NCBI GenBank assembly: GCA_017961625.1
Contig: JAGCWY010000149.1
Location: 1 to 8,450, forward strand
Direction: 5' to 3'
DNA length: 8,450 nt
Source of the DNA: Ruminococcus sp.
Lineage (GTDB): Bacteria; Bacillota; Clostridia; Oscillospirales; Ruminococcaceae
Under the pieces are notes generated by a model. It made no database searches and had not been told where the DNA came from. It saw only the letters and a list, made by a program, of their open reading frames with translations. A program made the position numbers and the translations under genes. Positions 1 to 5,571 of this stretch are shown here, one piece after another; positions within the stretch are counted from its first letter, which is position 1; each line of letters opens with the position of its first letter.

Positions 1-492
1 CCAGTCATTATTCTGCTGACCGTTGTTCCAATTGTTCCAGTCATTATTCTGCTGACCGTTGTTACAGTTGTTCCAGTCATTATTCTTCTGACCGTTGTTC
101 CAATTGTTCCAGTCATTATTCTGCTGACCGTTGTTCCAGTTGTTCCAGTCAATATTCTGCTGGCCGTTGTTCCAATTGTTCCAGTCATTGTTCTGCTGTT
201 GACCGTTGTTCCAATTGTTCCAGTCATTGTTCTGCTGTTGACCGTTGTTCCAGTTGTTCCAGTCGTTATTCTGCTGTTGACCGTTGTTCCAATTGTTCCA
301 GTCATTGTTCTGCTGTTGACCGTTGTTCCAGTTGTTCCAGTCGTTATTCTGCTGACCGTTGTTCCAGTTGTTCCAGTCGTTATTCTGCTGCTGACCGTTG
401 TCCCAATTGTTCCAATCATTGTTCTGTTGCTGACCGTTATCCCAATTGTTCCAATCGTTACTCTGCTGCTGACCGTTGTTCCAATCATTATT
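1..492 (-). repeat. In-frame 36/39-bp tandem repeat encoding the Asn/Gln/Trp linker
   Basis: Twelve consecutive units are seen, plus a short end piece, and the array continues past the left edge. Read on the minus strand, a unit gives N-N-W-N-N-G-Q-Q-(Q)-N-N-D-W. Units are 36 bp (two Gln) or 39 bp (three Gln): five of 36 bp at 1-180, four of 39 bp at 181-336, one of 36 bp, two of 39 bp, and a shortened 30-bp unit at 451-480. Every length is a multiple of three, so gain or loss of units keeps the frame. Copies differ mainly at synonymous third positions, with a few coding changes: Trp to Cys (64-66), Gln to Lys (85-87) and Asn to Ile (151-153). The role is presumably a flexible spacer between catalytic domains. 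Confidence 0.97.
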
Positions 493-1230
493 GGATCCAC
501 CGGAACCGCCAGTGCTTACTGTAACACTCTTAACATTAGCTGAACCGTTTGATCTGTAGCCTTCGATGTTGAGGGATACCTCATAAAGAGTACCTGACAT
601 ATCAAGACCAGCCTGCGACCAAGCGTCGAAGTGCTTTGATACGTCGATAGTTCCCTTCATGTAGTTAGTCTGATTATTAGCTGAACCGCTTGACTGGCGA
701 ACGCTCCAGTACTGCGGGAATGTTGCTGTACCATCGAGAGAAGGCTGATTGTAACGCATAGACTTGCGGATATCATAAGTATTTCCGTTAAGTGTTACAG
801 TACCCTTGTTCTCTCCGTCGTTTCCGGGTGGACGCCAGTCGCCCCAGCCTTCAACGATATAATACTCCACGAGAGGATTTCTTGTCCAACCGTATACGCA
901 CATATACGAATTTCCTCTTGGTGTGTATTCTACATCGTAGGTAAGTACGATGTCTCCTAATGCCTTGTAGTTCTGTTTCTGGCTATCATAATTCTTGCCC
1001 ATACGTGCAAGGAAGTTCTCAATGTTGCTCCAAGAGCAGGTGAAAGAACCTGCACCGGGATTCATAGATACCTGTCCCTGACCGTTCTGGTTCCACATTT
1101 CATAGTCATAACCACCGATATTGCCTCTGTCCTGCTGGTCAGCAGCAGAAGCTACAACAGGTATGCTCGCTGCAATTACCATTGCAGAGATCGTACCACC
1201 GATGATCTTCTGAAATCTTTTCAGCTTCAC
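1..1230 (-). CDS. xynA: Secreted GH11 endo-xylanase with long Asn/Gln/Trp-rich linker (3' end outside window)
   Basis: Endo-beta-1,4-xylanase that would cleave the xylan backbone outside the cell. Start chosen as GTG at 1230, because the ribosome site AGAGGAG (1239-1245) lies 8 nt upstream; the in-frame GTG at 1239 overlaps that site. Residues 1-29 are a signal peptide (KLKR start, hydrophobic core, ASA end). Residues about 31-238 are the GH11 jelly roll: the nucleophile motif is VEYYIVEGWGDWRPPG (Glu122) and the acid/base motif is NIEGYRSNGSANV (Glu223), so both catalytic glutamates are present. A GGSGGS hinge at about 241 leads into the repeat linker, which runs from residue 247 to residue 410 at the window edge with no stop. 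R. flavefaciens XynA has this GH11, then Asn/Gln linker, then GH10 order, so a GH10 domain is expected beyond base 1. That part is inference; another catalytic or binding domain is possible. Confidence 0.93.
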   Translation of the reverse strand, partial: MKLKRFQKIIGGTISAMVIAASIPVVASAADQQDRGNIGGYDYEMWNQNGQGQVSMNPGAGSFTCSWSNIENFLARMGKNYDSQKQNYKALGDIVLTYDVEYTPRGNSYMCVYGWTRNPLVEYYIVEGWGDWRPPGNDGENKGTVTLNGNTYDIRKSMRYNQPSLDGTATFPQYWSVRQSSGSANNQTNYMKGTIDVSKHFDAWSQAGLDMSGTLYEVSLNIEGYRSNGSANVKSVTVSTGGSGGSNNDWNNGQQQSNDWNNWDNGQQQNNDWNNWDNGQQQNNDWNNWNNGQQNNDWNNWNNGQQQNNDWNNWNNGQQQNNDWNNWNNGQQQNNDWNNWNNGQQQNNDWNNWNNGQQNIDWNNWNNGQQNNDWNNWNNGQKNNDWNNCNNGQQNNDWNNWNNGQQNNDW

Positions 1231-1238
1231 TTCAATCA

Positions 1239-1245
1239 CTCCTCT
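1239..1245 (-). promoter_or_regulatory. Ribosome binding site of the xylanase gene
   Basis: AGAGGAG on the minus strand, 8 nt before the GTG at 1230. It decides the start, since no ATG is available near the signal peptide and the upstream GTG at 1239 is part of this site. Confidence 0.85.
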
Positions 1246-1300
1246 GAATAAATAGTGTTTTGGTATTAGTGTGCTTTTGTTGATAAAATAATCCCCTGTT

Positions 1301-1310
1301 ACGAGCTCGT
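1301..1310. promoter_or_regulatory. Perfect 10-bp palindrome in the xylanase initial transcribed region
   Basis: ACGAGCTCGT is its own reverse complement. It lies just downstream of the predicted transcript start (about 1319) and upstream of the ribosome site, a usual place for a repressor operator. A ten-base palindrome can occur by chance, so the function is a guess. Confidence 0.3.
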
Positions 1311-1325
1311 TATATCTGTAAATAA

Positions 1326-1355
1326 ATTGTAATATATTACCAATAGTTAAAACAA
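1326..1355 (-). promoter_or_regulatory. Candidate promoter of the xylanase gene
   Basis: On the minus strand, TTGTTT (1350-1355) and TACAAT (1326-1331) are separated by 18 bp. This predicts a start near 1319 and a leader of about 90 nt. The -35 is weak (three of six consensus bases) and the -10 has five of six. The repeated box described at 1357-1399 ends 3 bp upstream of the -35, which suggests an activator-helped promoter. A second minus-strand candidate, the extended -10 TGCTATAAT at 1511-1519, would give a leader of about 270 nt but has no good -35. Confidence 0.5.
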
Positions 1356-1356
1356 G

Positions 1357-1399
1357 CCAATTATTGTGAAGGCTGTGCCTTCTGACCAATTATTGCGAA
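1357..1399 (-). promoter_or_regulatory. Paired C(G/A)CAATAATT boxes flanking a GAAGGC/GCCTTC palindrome
   Basis: On the plus strand, CCAATTATTGTGAA (1357-1370) and CCAATTATTGCGAA (1386-1399) match at 13 of 14 bases, 29 bp apart. Between them GAAGGC (1368-1373) and GCCTTC (1377-1382) form a perfect inverted repeat with a 3-base centre. Read in the xylanase direction, the box is TTC(A/G)CAATAATTGG, and the proximal copy stops 3 bp before the -35. The same ten-base core stands at the same distance from the -35 of the CotH gene (5211-5220). The layout looks like a regulator binding region; the protein is unknown. Confidence 0.5.
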
Positions 1400-1640
1400 T
1401 TTATACAGAATGTATTTGGCTAAGAATCGGCAAAAACAACGCATACACTTGAATTCTGCACAATAAATGCACAGTCTCTAAGCACAAAAAATCATCTCAT
1501 TATTTTTACAATTATAGCATGATTTTACCAAAATCATGCTTTGACAGTTCCATGTCTCACAGCTGGACAAAACATAAAATGCAGCAGACATAACTTATAC
1601 TGTCTTCTTTATACGAAACCCGCTCCGCCTCAGCCTGTTA
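1400..1640. other. Central part of the divergent intergenic region, no gene seen
   Basis: AT-rich stretch without a credible reading frame. An open frame at 1541-1747 starts with TTG, lacks a ribosome site and shows no protein-like composition. The region does hold an almost perfect operator-like palindrome at 1516-1540 and the 12-mer TGCACAATAAAT at 1457-1468. That 12-mer recurs in inverted orientation at 1643-1654, beside the promoter of the plus-strand gene. Nothing else is recognised here. Confidence 0.6.
1516..1540. promoter_or_regulatory. Operator-like palindrome, 11-bp arms with a 3-bp centre
   Basis: The left arm AGCATGATTTT (1516-1526) and right arm AAAATCATGCT (1530-1540) are perfect reverse complements around ACC. 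It overlaps the minus-strand extended -10 TGCTATAAT (1511-1519), where a bound protein would block that start. A TTGACA follows directly on the plus strand (1541-1546) but without a matching -10. It is not followed by a T-run on either strand and is not next to a gene end, so an operator is more likely than a terminator. Confidence 0.5.
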
Positions 1641-1663
1641 GTATTTATTGTGCAATCTGCGAC

Positions 1664-1692
1664 TTGTATTCTCCGCTTATATATGATAGAAT
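1664..1692 (+). promoter_or_regulatory. Promoter of the BspA-type protein gene
   Basis: TTGTAT (1664-1669) and TAGAAT (1687-1692) with a 17-bp spacer and an extended -10 (TGA before TAGAAT). The predicted start is near 1699, giving a leader of about 77 nt. GCAAT lies 7 bp before the -35, the same place as the CAAT core of the box at the xylanase and CotH promoters, but only five bases agree, so this may be chance. Confidence 0.6.
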
Positions 1693-1708
1693 AAGACTGT
1701 TATATTTA

Positions 1709-1758
1709 TTAAAAGCCTTAATTAATGAATACTCAGCAGCTGAATAATCGGCTTTTAA
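1709..1758 (+). promoter_or_regulatory. Long-range hairpin in the leader of the BspA-type gene
   Basis: TTAAAAGCC (1709-1717) pairs perfectly with GGCTTTTAA (1750-1758). The enclosed 32 nt include the small stem TCAG-CAG-CTGA. The stem ends 6 nt before the ribosome site GGAGGA (1765-1770), so it could affect translation. It has no T-run and is not a terminator. Function is inferred only from position. Confidence 0.4.
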
Positions 1759-1775
1759 TATGCTGGAGGAAAAAT

Positions 1776-3563
1776 ATGAAAAGAAGAACGTTCAGAAAAA
1801 CAGTGGCATTATTATTTGCAGCAACTGTCATAGCAAACAATATTGCTATTATCCCCTGCATAACCTCTGTTCAGTCGAACAGGCTCTGTGCGGACGCAGC
1901 AGCAGATACAGTTTCCTTCGACGCATCTAGCGGTACCCTTACACTCAAAGGTGAGGTTAACAGGAACGAATTTACTAGCGAGGTTGATGCATCGGCAGTA
2001 AAAAAGGTCGTTGCAGAAGTCGGTACCGTGTTTCCGGGATACTCCGCAGGGCTTTTCTCCACAATGACCGGATGCACAACTTTTGATCTAAAAAACGCCG
2101 ACACGAGCAACGTACACAATATGTCCGCTATGTTCCATGGTTGCTCATCAGTGAAGGAGCTCGACCTCAGCAGCTGGAATACAAGTGCTGTTACAGATAT
2201 GGCAGGAATGTTTTCAAACTGCACCGCTCTTGAAAAGGTGGATATATGTAGCTTTGACACCTCAAATACCATTCAGATGACGGCAATGTTCATGTCGTGT
2301 CCGAATCTTACAGAAGCCGACGTAAGCGGCTTCGATACAAGGAAAACTGAGTCGTTTGCAAATATGTTCTACGGCTGCAAGAATCTGCGGAAGATCGATA
2401 CCTCCGGATTCCTTACATACAGAGCGAAAAGTGTTCAGTTTATGTTCGCCGACTGTGAGAATCTCATTTCTCTTGATCTCAGCGGTTTTGAAACAGCAGA
2501 GCTATCCGAAGACAGTAAGGCTTCGATGTTCAGCGGTGCATCCGGTCTAAGGTCGTTAAAGCTGGGCAGCGGCTTCGGTAGCCTGAACGAGGATATGCGC
2601 CTCGACAACAGCGGAAAGGGCTGGGCAGACGCAAACGATCCGAATACCTGCATAAGTGGCAATAGTTTCTTCGCCTCCGCAGATATTGGAGGAAAAGAAA
2701 TATTCCTTCAGCACCGAGGCATGAAGGAGAACATCATATCCGGTGCAAGTCTTATTCTTGACGGAATTATCGGACTTAACTACTTCGTCAGCTTTTCTGG
2801 TGACCTCACCGATGAGCAGAAAAGCAGCGCATACATAGTTTTTGAGGGTAACTGCTCCGAAAACGGACAGGCGCTCTCCCTCAGCGGCAGCAGCGTAACC
2901 TGCCATGTAGCCGCCAAAAACACCGGTGACAAAATAAAAGCCGCACTTTACATCGACGGTCAGGCAGCTGATATAAAGAGCCTCTCCGTAAAGGATTATG
3001 CGGATATCATACTTGCAAATCCTGAAACATACCCGAAGGAACAGGAGCTTGTAAAGGCTCTCCTCACCTACTGCGGCAATGCACAGAGGCTGTTCGGCTA
3101 TAATGAATCCTCGCCTGTTGACGAGGGGATATCCTATACCGGCTCTCCCTTCAGCTATACTACTGTCTTTACACAGCCTGACCCAATCAGCGGTCTTGCA
3201 TACCACGGCTCCTCTCTCCTCCTCAGATCAGGAACTTCTCAGAGACATTATTTTAAGCTTGCAGGTGGAAATATATCAGATTATACCTTTACTTTGAGCG
3301 GTTCCACCGCAAAGCCTGTACAGTATGAGGATTCGGACTATTACTACATCGATCGTGACAATATCAATGCGGCTTCACTTGAAGACGCTGCAACTGTTAC
3401 GGTAACAAAGGGCAGTGAGGAATTGTCCTTCCGCTACAGTCCCATGGACTATGTATCCACTGTTCTCAGTGAGGACAGTATACAGTCCGACGAACTGAAA
3501 AATATGGCTCTCTCCCTTTACTGGTACAGCAATGCCGCTTTGAAATACGCCGGCAGGGCTTAG
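1776..3563 (+). CDS. Secreted BspA-type (DUF285) leucine-rich repeat surface protein
   Basis: A 595-residue exported protein, probably surface associated and involved in binding; no enzyme motif is seen. The start at 1776 is preferred over the upstream in-frame ATG at 1725 because GGAGGA (1765-1770) stands 5 nt before it and a normal signal peptide follows (MKRRTFRK, hydrophobic core to about residue 29, cleavage near residues 41-43). Residues about 105-260 are BspA-type repeats of exactly 26 residues, with the pattern DTS-(8)-MF-x-x-C-x-x-(L/V)-x-x-x-D-(L/V)-x-x-F. The Met-Phe pairs sit at 119, 145, 171, 197 and 223, and Cys at 123, 149, 175, 201 and 227; a sixth, degenerate copy follows. 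Residues about 300-445 and 455-593 look like two related beta-rich modules, each ending in an EL-x-x-AL-x-x-Y-type helix. No dockerin, LPXTG or other anchor is visible, so how it stays on the cell is unknown. Confidence 0.85.
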   Translation: MKRRTFRKTVALLFAATVIANNIAIIPCITSVQSNRLCADAAADTVSFDASSGTLTLKGEVNRNEFTSEVDASAVKKVVAEVGTVFPGYSAGLFSTMTGCTTFDLKNADTSNVHNMSAMFHGCSSVKELDLSSWNTSAVTDMAGMFSNCTALEKVDICSFDTSNTIQMTAMFMSCPNLTEADVSGFDTRKTESFANMFYGCKNLRKIDTSGFLTYRAKSVQFMFADCENLISLDLSGFETAELSEDSKASMFSGASGLRSLKLGSGFGSLNEDMRLDNSGKGWADANDPNTCISGNSFFASADIGGKEIFLQHRGMKENIISGASLILDGIIGLNYFVSFSGDLTDEQKSSAYIVFEGNCSENGQALSLSGSSVTCHVAAKNTGDKIKAALYIDGQAADIKSLSVKDYADIILANPETYPKEQELVKALLTYCGNAQRLFGYNESSPVDEGISYTGSPFSYTTVFTQPDPISGLAYHGSSLLLRSGTSQRHYFKLAGGNISDYTFTLSGSTAKPVQYEDSDYYYIDRDNINAASLEDAATVTVTKGSEELSFRYSPMDYVSTVLSEDSIQSDELKNMALSLYWYSNAALKYAGRA

Positions 3564-3617
3564 TAAGAAAGAGTGGACAATAACATAAGAACAATTATTA
3601 AAATAAGGAGAAATGAT

Positions 3618-3995
3618 ATGAAAAAAATCAGTATAGCCGCAATCCTTGCGTGTATGTCATTACTTACAGGTTGCAATATCGAAACCACAGGTACAGGTCC
3701 CGGTACCGAAAACTGGAACAGTTCACCTGAGACTCCTATACAGAGCGATACAGAACAGTCCTACGAAGCTGCTCAACCGGAAGCTCCAGTTGATACAGAA
3801 ACTGACAGCAATGAAGCCCCGAAGGAAAATACAGCTCCCGAAGCTGTATCCGAACCTGTCACCAAGCAGGCACAGACAGTTAACGAGAACTCATACAACA
3901 GCGGTCAGACAATCGCTCCGGAGGCTCCTGCCACCGAAGTCGCAGAAGAAGAGACCCACGAAGCTATCGAGCTACCTGTCGTAGCTCTTGACTAA
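3618..3995 (+). CDS. Small low-complexity lipoprotein, function unknown
   Basis: A 125-residue lipoprotein. The start at 3618 is preferred over the in-frame ATG at 3573 because AAGGAG (3605-3610) lies 7 nt upstream and a type II signal peptide follows directly: MKKISIAAILACMSLLTGC with lipobox LTGC and lipidated Cys19. The mature 107 residues are rich in Glu, Pro, Thr, Ala, Ser and Gln, acidic, almost free of aromatic residues, and contain no recognisable folded domain. This part is probably disordered. It lies 54 bp after the BspA-type gene with no terminator or clear promoter between, so the two are probably cotranscribed, and the 18-bp hairpin follows just after its TAA. It could be a surface spacer or the remnant of a longer lipoprotein; I do not recognise a family. 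Confidence 0.75.
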   Translation: MKKISIAAILACMSLLTGCNIETTGTGPGTENWNSSPETPIQSDTEQSYEAAQPEAPVDTETDSNEAPKENTAPEAVSEPVTKQAQTVNENSYNSGQTIAPEAPATEVAEEETHEAIELPVVALD

Positions 3996-4004
3996 AGATA
4001 AAAT

Positions 4005-4045
4005 CGCCGCATGGGTAAGTACTATGTGTACTTACCCATGCGGCG
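4005..4045. terminator. Bidirectional terminator between convergent genes
   Basis: A perfect 18-bp stem with arms 4005-4022 and 4028-4045 (outer bases CGCCGCATGG, inner bases TAAGTAC) and the 5-base loop TATGT. It lies 9 bp after the lipoprotein stop and 15 bp before the end of the minus-strand hydrolase gene. The trailing tracts are short: TTTAT on the plus strand and ATTTTAT on the minus strand. The length and perfect pairing make it convincing despite the modest T-runs. Confidence 0.88.
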
Positions 4046-4060
4046 TTTATGATATACCTG

Positions 4061-5044
4061 TCAGTTCTTCTTTTTTAAACAGATCCCTATCAAGGCAAAC
4101 AGCGCAATTGCAGAAGCCCCTGCTATGCCTATTCTCACCGTCTTTTTCCCTTCGGCTGTAAGCCTCTCCTCTCCGTATTCTGTAGTGACATACGCGAATC
4201 CTGTAGCGCGGAAAGCCGCGTCAACATCTCCGGCTATAATTTCATGTCCCTTGGCGTTAGGGTGTATATCATAGCTACTTATATTAGTAAGCTCTCCAGC
4301 TTTTCCCTTAAAGTCAGCGGCAACATCTATAACCTTATAGCCTATGGAAGAATTTTCGGAAATTATACGGTTCAACTTGCCTATCTTCTCGGCAGAAAAA
4401 TCAGTCACTATACTGAATCGGCTGAAATATTCCAGCGGATCGTAAAGAGTCTGTATGTAGACTGTTCCTTCTGTCCTTTTTAGCAGCTCTTCTGCAATAG
4501 TTCTCATGTTCTCTTCAAACCTTTCAAGGGCACTGTCAATATCTCCTCTTATGCTGAACAGCGAGCCAGCAGCACTAAACAGGTCGAAGCTATCGGATTC
4601 AAAGGAACCCTTTTCGGTTATACCCATATTCTTCATAAGCTCCAGCATAATATCAAGCAGATCGTTTCCGCCTATAGATACCACCACCGCGTCGCAAGAA
4701 CCGAGGTCACTGTCAAGCTCGCCGCTCCTTATCTGCTCTATGAGATCGAAAGAGGTATATCCGGATACGGCTCTATTTACCATAGTGTGACCGCATTCAC
4801 TGCCTATTTCCTCTTCATACCTCTCTCTTAGAGTATTCGCGTATGAACGGCAGCTGTAATTATCCTCAGATGTATACCCGTCAAGACCGTAGCCTGCTGC
4901 TATGGAATCTCCCAGGAACAGCATTTTCGGCGGCACCTCAATATTATGTACGACCTCTCTTGCTGGTATCTCCGTCATGGAACAGGCTGAAAGACCGAGC
5001 GCCAGCGAGGCTACGATTACTGCCGCTATCTTTTTCAGTATCAT
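4061..5044 (-). CDS. SGNH/GDSL-family hydrolase lipoprotein with C-terminal membrane segment
   Basis: A 327-residue protein, likely an extracytoplasmic esterase or lipase-like hydrolase acting on an ester substrate such as acetylated polysaccharide or lipid; the substrate cannot be read from sequence. Its type II signal peptide has lipobox LSAC and lipidated Cys21. The SGNH blocks are in order: FLGDSIAAGYG with nucleophile Ser47; NRAVSGYTS with oxyanion Gly95; SIGGNDLL with Asn127; and DIHPNAKGH with Asp259 and His261. All four family-defining residues are therefore present. Residues about 304-323 form a hydrophobic segment followed by KKKN, which predicts a second, C-terminal membrane anchor. 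ATG at 5044 follows an AAAGGATGTGAG ribosome region. It has its own promoter (5104-5132), is divergent from the CotH gene and convergent with the lipoprotein gene. Confidence 0.9.
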   Translation of the reverse strand: MILKKIAAVIVASLALGLSACSMTEIPAREVVHNIEVPPKMLFLGDSIAAGYGLDGYTSEDNYSCRSYANTLRERYEEEIGSECGHTMVNRAVSGYTSFDLIEQIRSGELDSDLGSCDAVVVSIGGNDLLDIMLELMKNMGITEKGSFESDSFDLFSAAGSLFSIRGDIDSALERFEENMRTIAEELLKRTEGTVYIQTLYDPLEYFSRFSIVTDFSAEKIGKLNRIISENSSIGYKVIDVAADFKGKAGELTNISSYDIHPNAKGHEIIAGDVDAAFRATGFAYVTTEYGEERLTAEGKKTVRIGIAGASAIALFALIGICLKKKN

Positions 5045-5103
5045 AACATCTCACATCCTTTAAATCATATCATATAACAATATACTCGCGTTTTGATTAC
5101 TAT

Positions 5104-5132
5104 ATTCTATCATTTTTCACCATTAATGTCAA
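5104..5132 (-). promoter_or_regulatory. Promoter of the SGNH hydrolase gene
   Basis: On the minus strand, a perfect TTGACA (5127-5132), 17-bp spacer and TAGAAT (5104-5109), with TGA just before the -10. The expected start is near 5097, about 53 nt before the ATG. The CAAT box of the xylanase and CotH promoters is absent here, which suggests separate, perhaps constitutive control. Confidence 0.8.
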
Positions 5133-5210
5133 TATTTCTTCCCTTTGAAGCTGCAATAAAGCAAAAGTGGCATGATTTTTCACTAAATAAGGTGATTTGT
5201 CCACCATATC

Positions 5211-5220
5211 CGCAATAATT
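5211..5220 (+). promoter_or_regulatory. CGCAATAATT box upstream of the CotH gene promoter
   Basis: Ends 3 bp before the -35 of the CotH promoter. It is identical to the distal xylanase box (1388-1397, minus strand) and differs by one base from the proximal xylanase box (1359-1368, minus strand), which has the same orientation and the same 3-bp distance to its -35. A shared regulator site or an UP-like element are the two explanations. Confidence 0.5.
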
Positions 5221-5223
5221 AAG

Positions 5224-5252
5224 TTGAAAAGCACTATTTTATATGTTATAAT
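5224..5252 (+). promoter_or_regulatory. Promoter of the CotH-dockerin gene
   Basis: TTGAAA (5224-5229), a 17-bp spacer and a consensus TATAAT (5247-5252), with an extended -10 (TGT before TATAAT). The expected start is near 5259, which leaves a leader of about 310 nt before the ATG at 5572. Confidence 0.85.
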
Positions 5253-5268
5253 AGGTGTGTAATAAATA

Positions 5269-5537
5269 ACCGCCATCAGGCGGTATTTACCCTGAAAATA
5301 CTTCGGGGCGCTCAGATCCTTTCATAAAACTAAGGGACCGAGCATCACAACAAGTCAAAGTGAAATGTACGGGGAAAATGGCAGAGCTGAAAACTGCGTT
5401 CATGGCCGCATGGGATATGCTCCTGTTTTCAGAATTGTCACATTGTCAGAACAAGCTGCGCCAATAAAAATAGACAGAGCGCCTGCGAAGCTGGCAAACA
5501 CTTTAAACGTCACGGAAGCAGGCACGTTCATTCCGTG
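5269..5537 (+). ncRNA. Highly structured 5' leader of the CotH gene, candidate cis-regulatory RNA of unknown class
   Basis: Within one leader several perfect stems follow each other. (1) ACCGCC/GGCGGT at 5269-5284. (2) CCCTGAA/TTCGGGG, 7 bp with one G-U, at 5290-5308. (3) GCTC/GAGC plus TCCTTT/AAGGGA across 5310-5343, with an AGA/CC internal loop. (4) CTGAAAAC (5387-5394) with GTTTTCAG (5425-5432), holding GCAT/ATGC inside. (5) An H-type pseudoknot: GCCTGC (5481-5486) pairs with GCAGGC (5518-5523), which lies in the loop of the stem CACGGAA (5511-5517)/TTCCGTG (5531-5537); the two stems abut and can stack. The ribosome site AGGAGG (5561-5566) begins 23 nt after the pseudoknot. I compared it by memory with the common riboswitch classes, T-box, RNase P and tmRNA, and found no match. 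Folding is by eye; an overlapping small reading frame (5365-5538) is an alternative reading. Confidence 0.55.
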
Positions 5538-5571
5538 ATAAATGAAAAAATATTAAATATAGGAGGAAAAC

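Noticed and set aside
1..492. Regular repeats that might suggest a CRISPR array
   Set aside because: Units are contiguous without unique spacers and encode an in-frame protein linker.
199..543. Plus-strand open frame giving a hydrophobic Val/Leu/Pro-rich repeat protein
   Set aside because: It is the antisense reading of the Asn/Gln/Trp repeat; the minus strand has the catalytic domain, signal peptide and ribosome site in frame with the repeat.
1541..1546. Consensus TTGACA on the plus strand
   Set aside because: No acceptable -10 hexamer 16-18 bp downstream.
1541..1747. 68-codon plus-strand open frame in the divergent region
   Set aside because: TTG start, no ribosome site, overlaps the mapped promoter elements at 1664-1692, no protein-like features.
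2556..3206. Long minus-strand open frame opposite the BspA-type gene
   Set aside because: No ribosome site or recognisable motif; the plus strand has a signal peptide and clear repeats across the same bases.
3646..3984. Plus-strand basic open frame overlapping the small lipoprotein gene
   Set aside because: A frame shadow caused by the biased codon composition; the lipoprotein frame has a ribosome site and lipobox.
5461..5537. Assignment of the leader end to the glutamine riboswitch or downstream-peptide family
   Set aside because: Only short fragments resemble those motifs and they occur in the wrong order, so a family name is not justified.
5542..5556. Four-codon frame (MKKY) just before the CotH ribosome site
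   Set aside because: No ribosome site and AT-rich context; likely chance.
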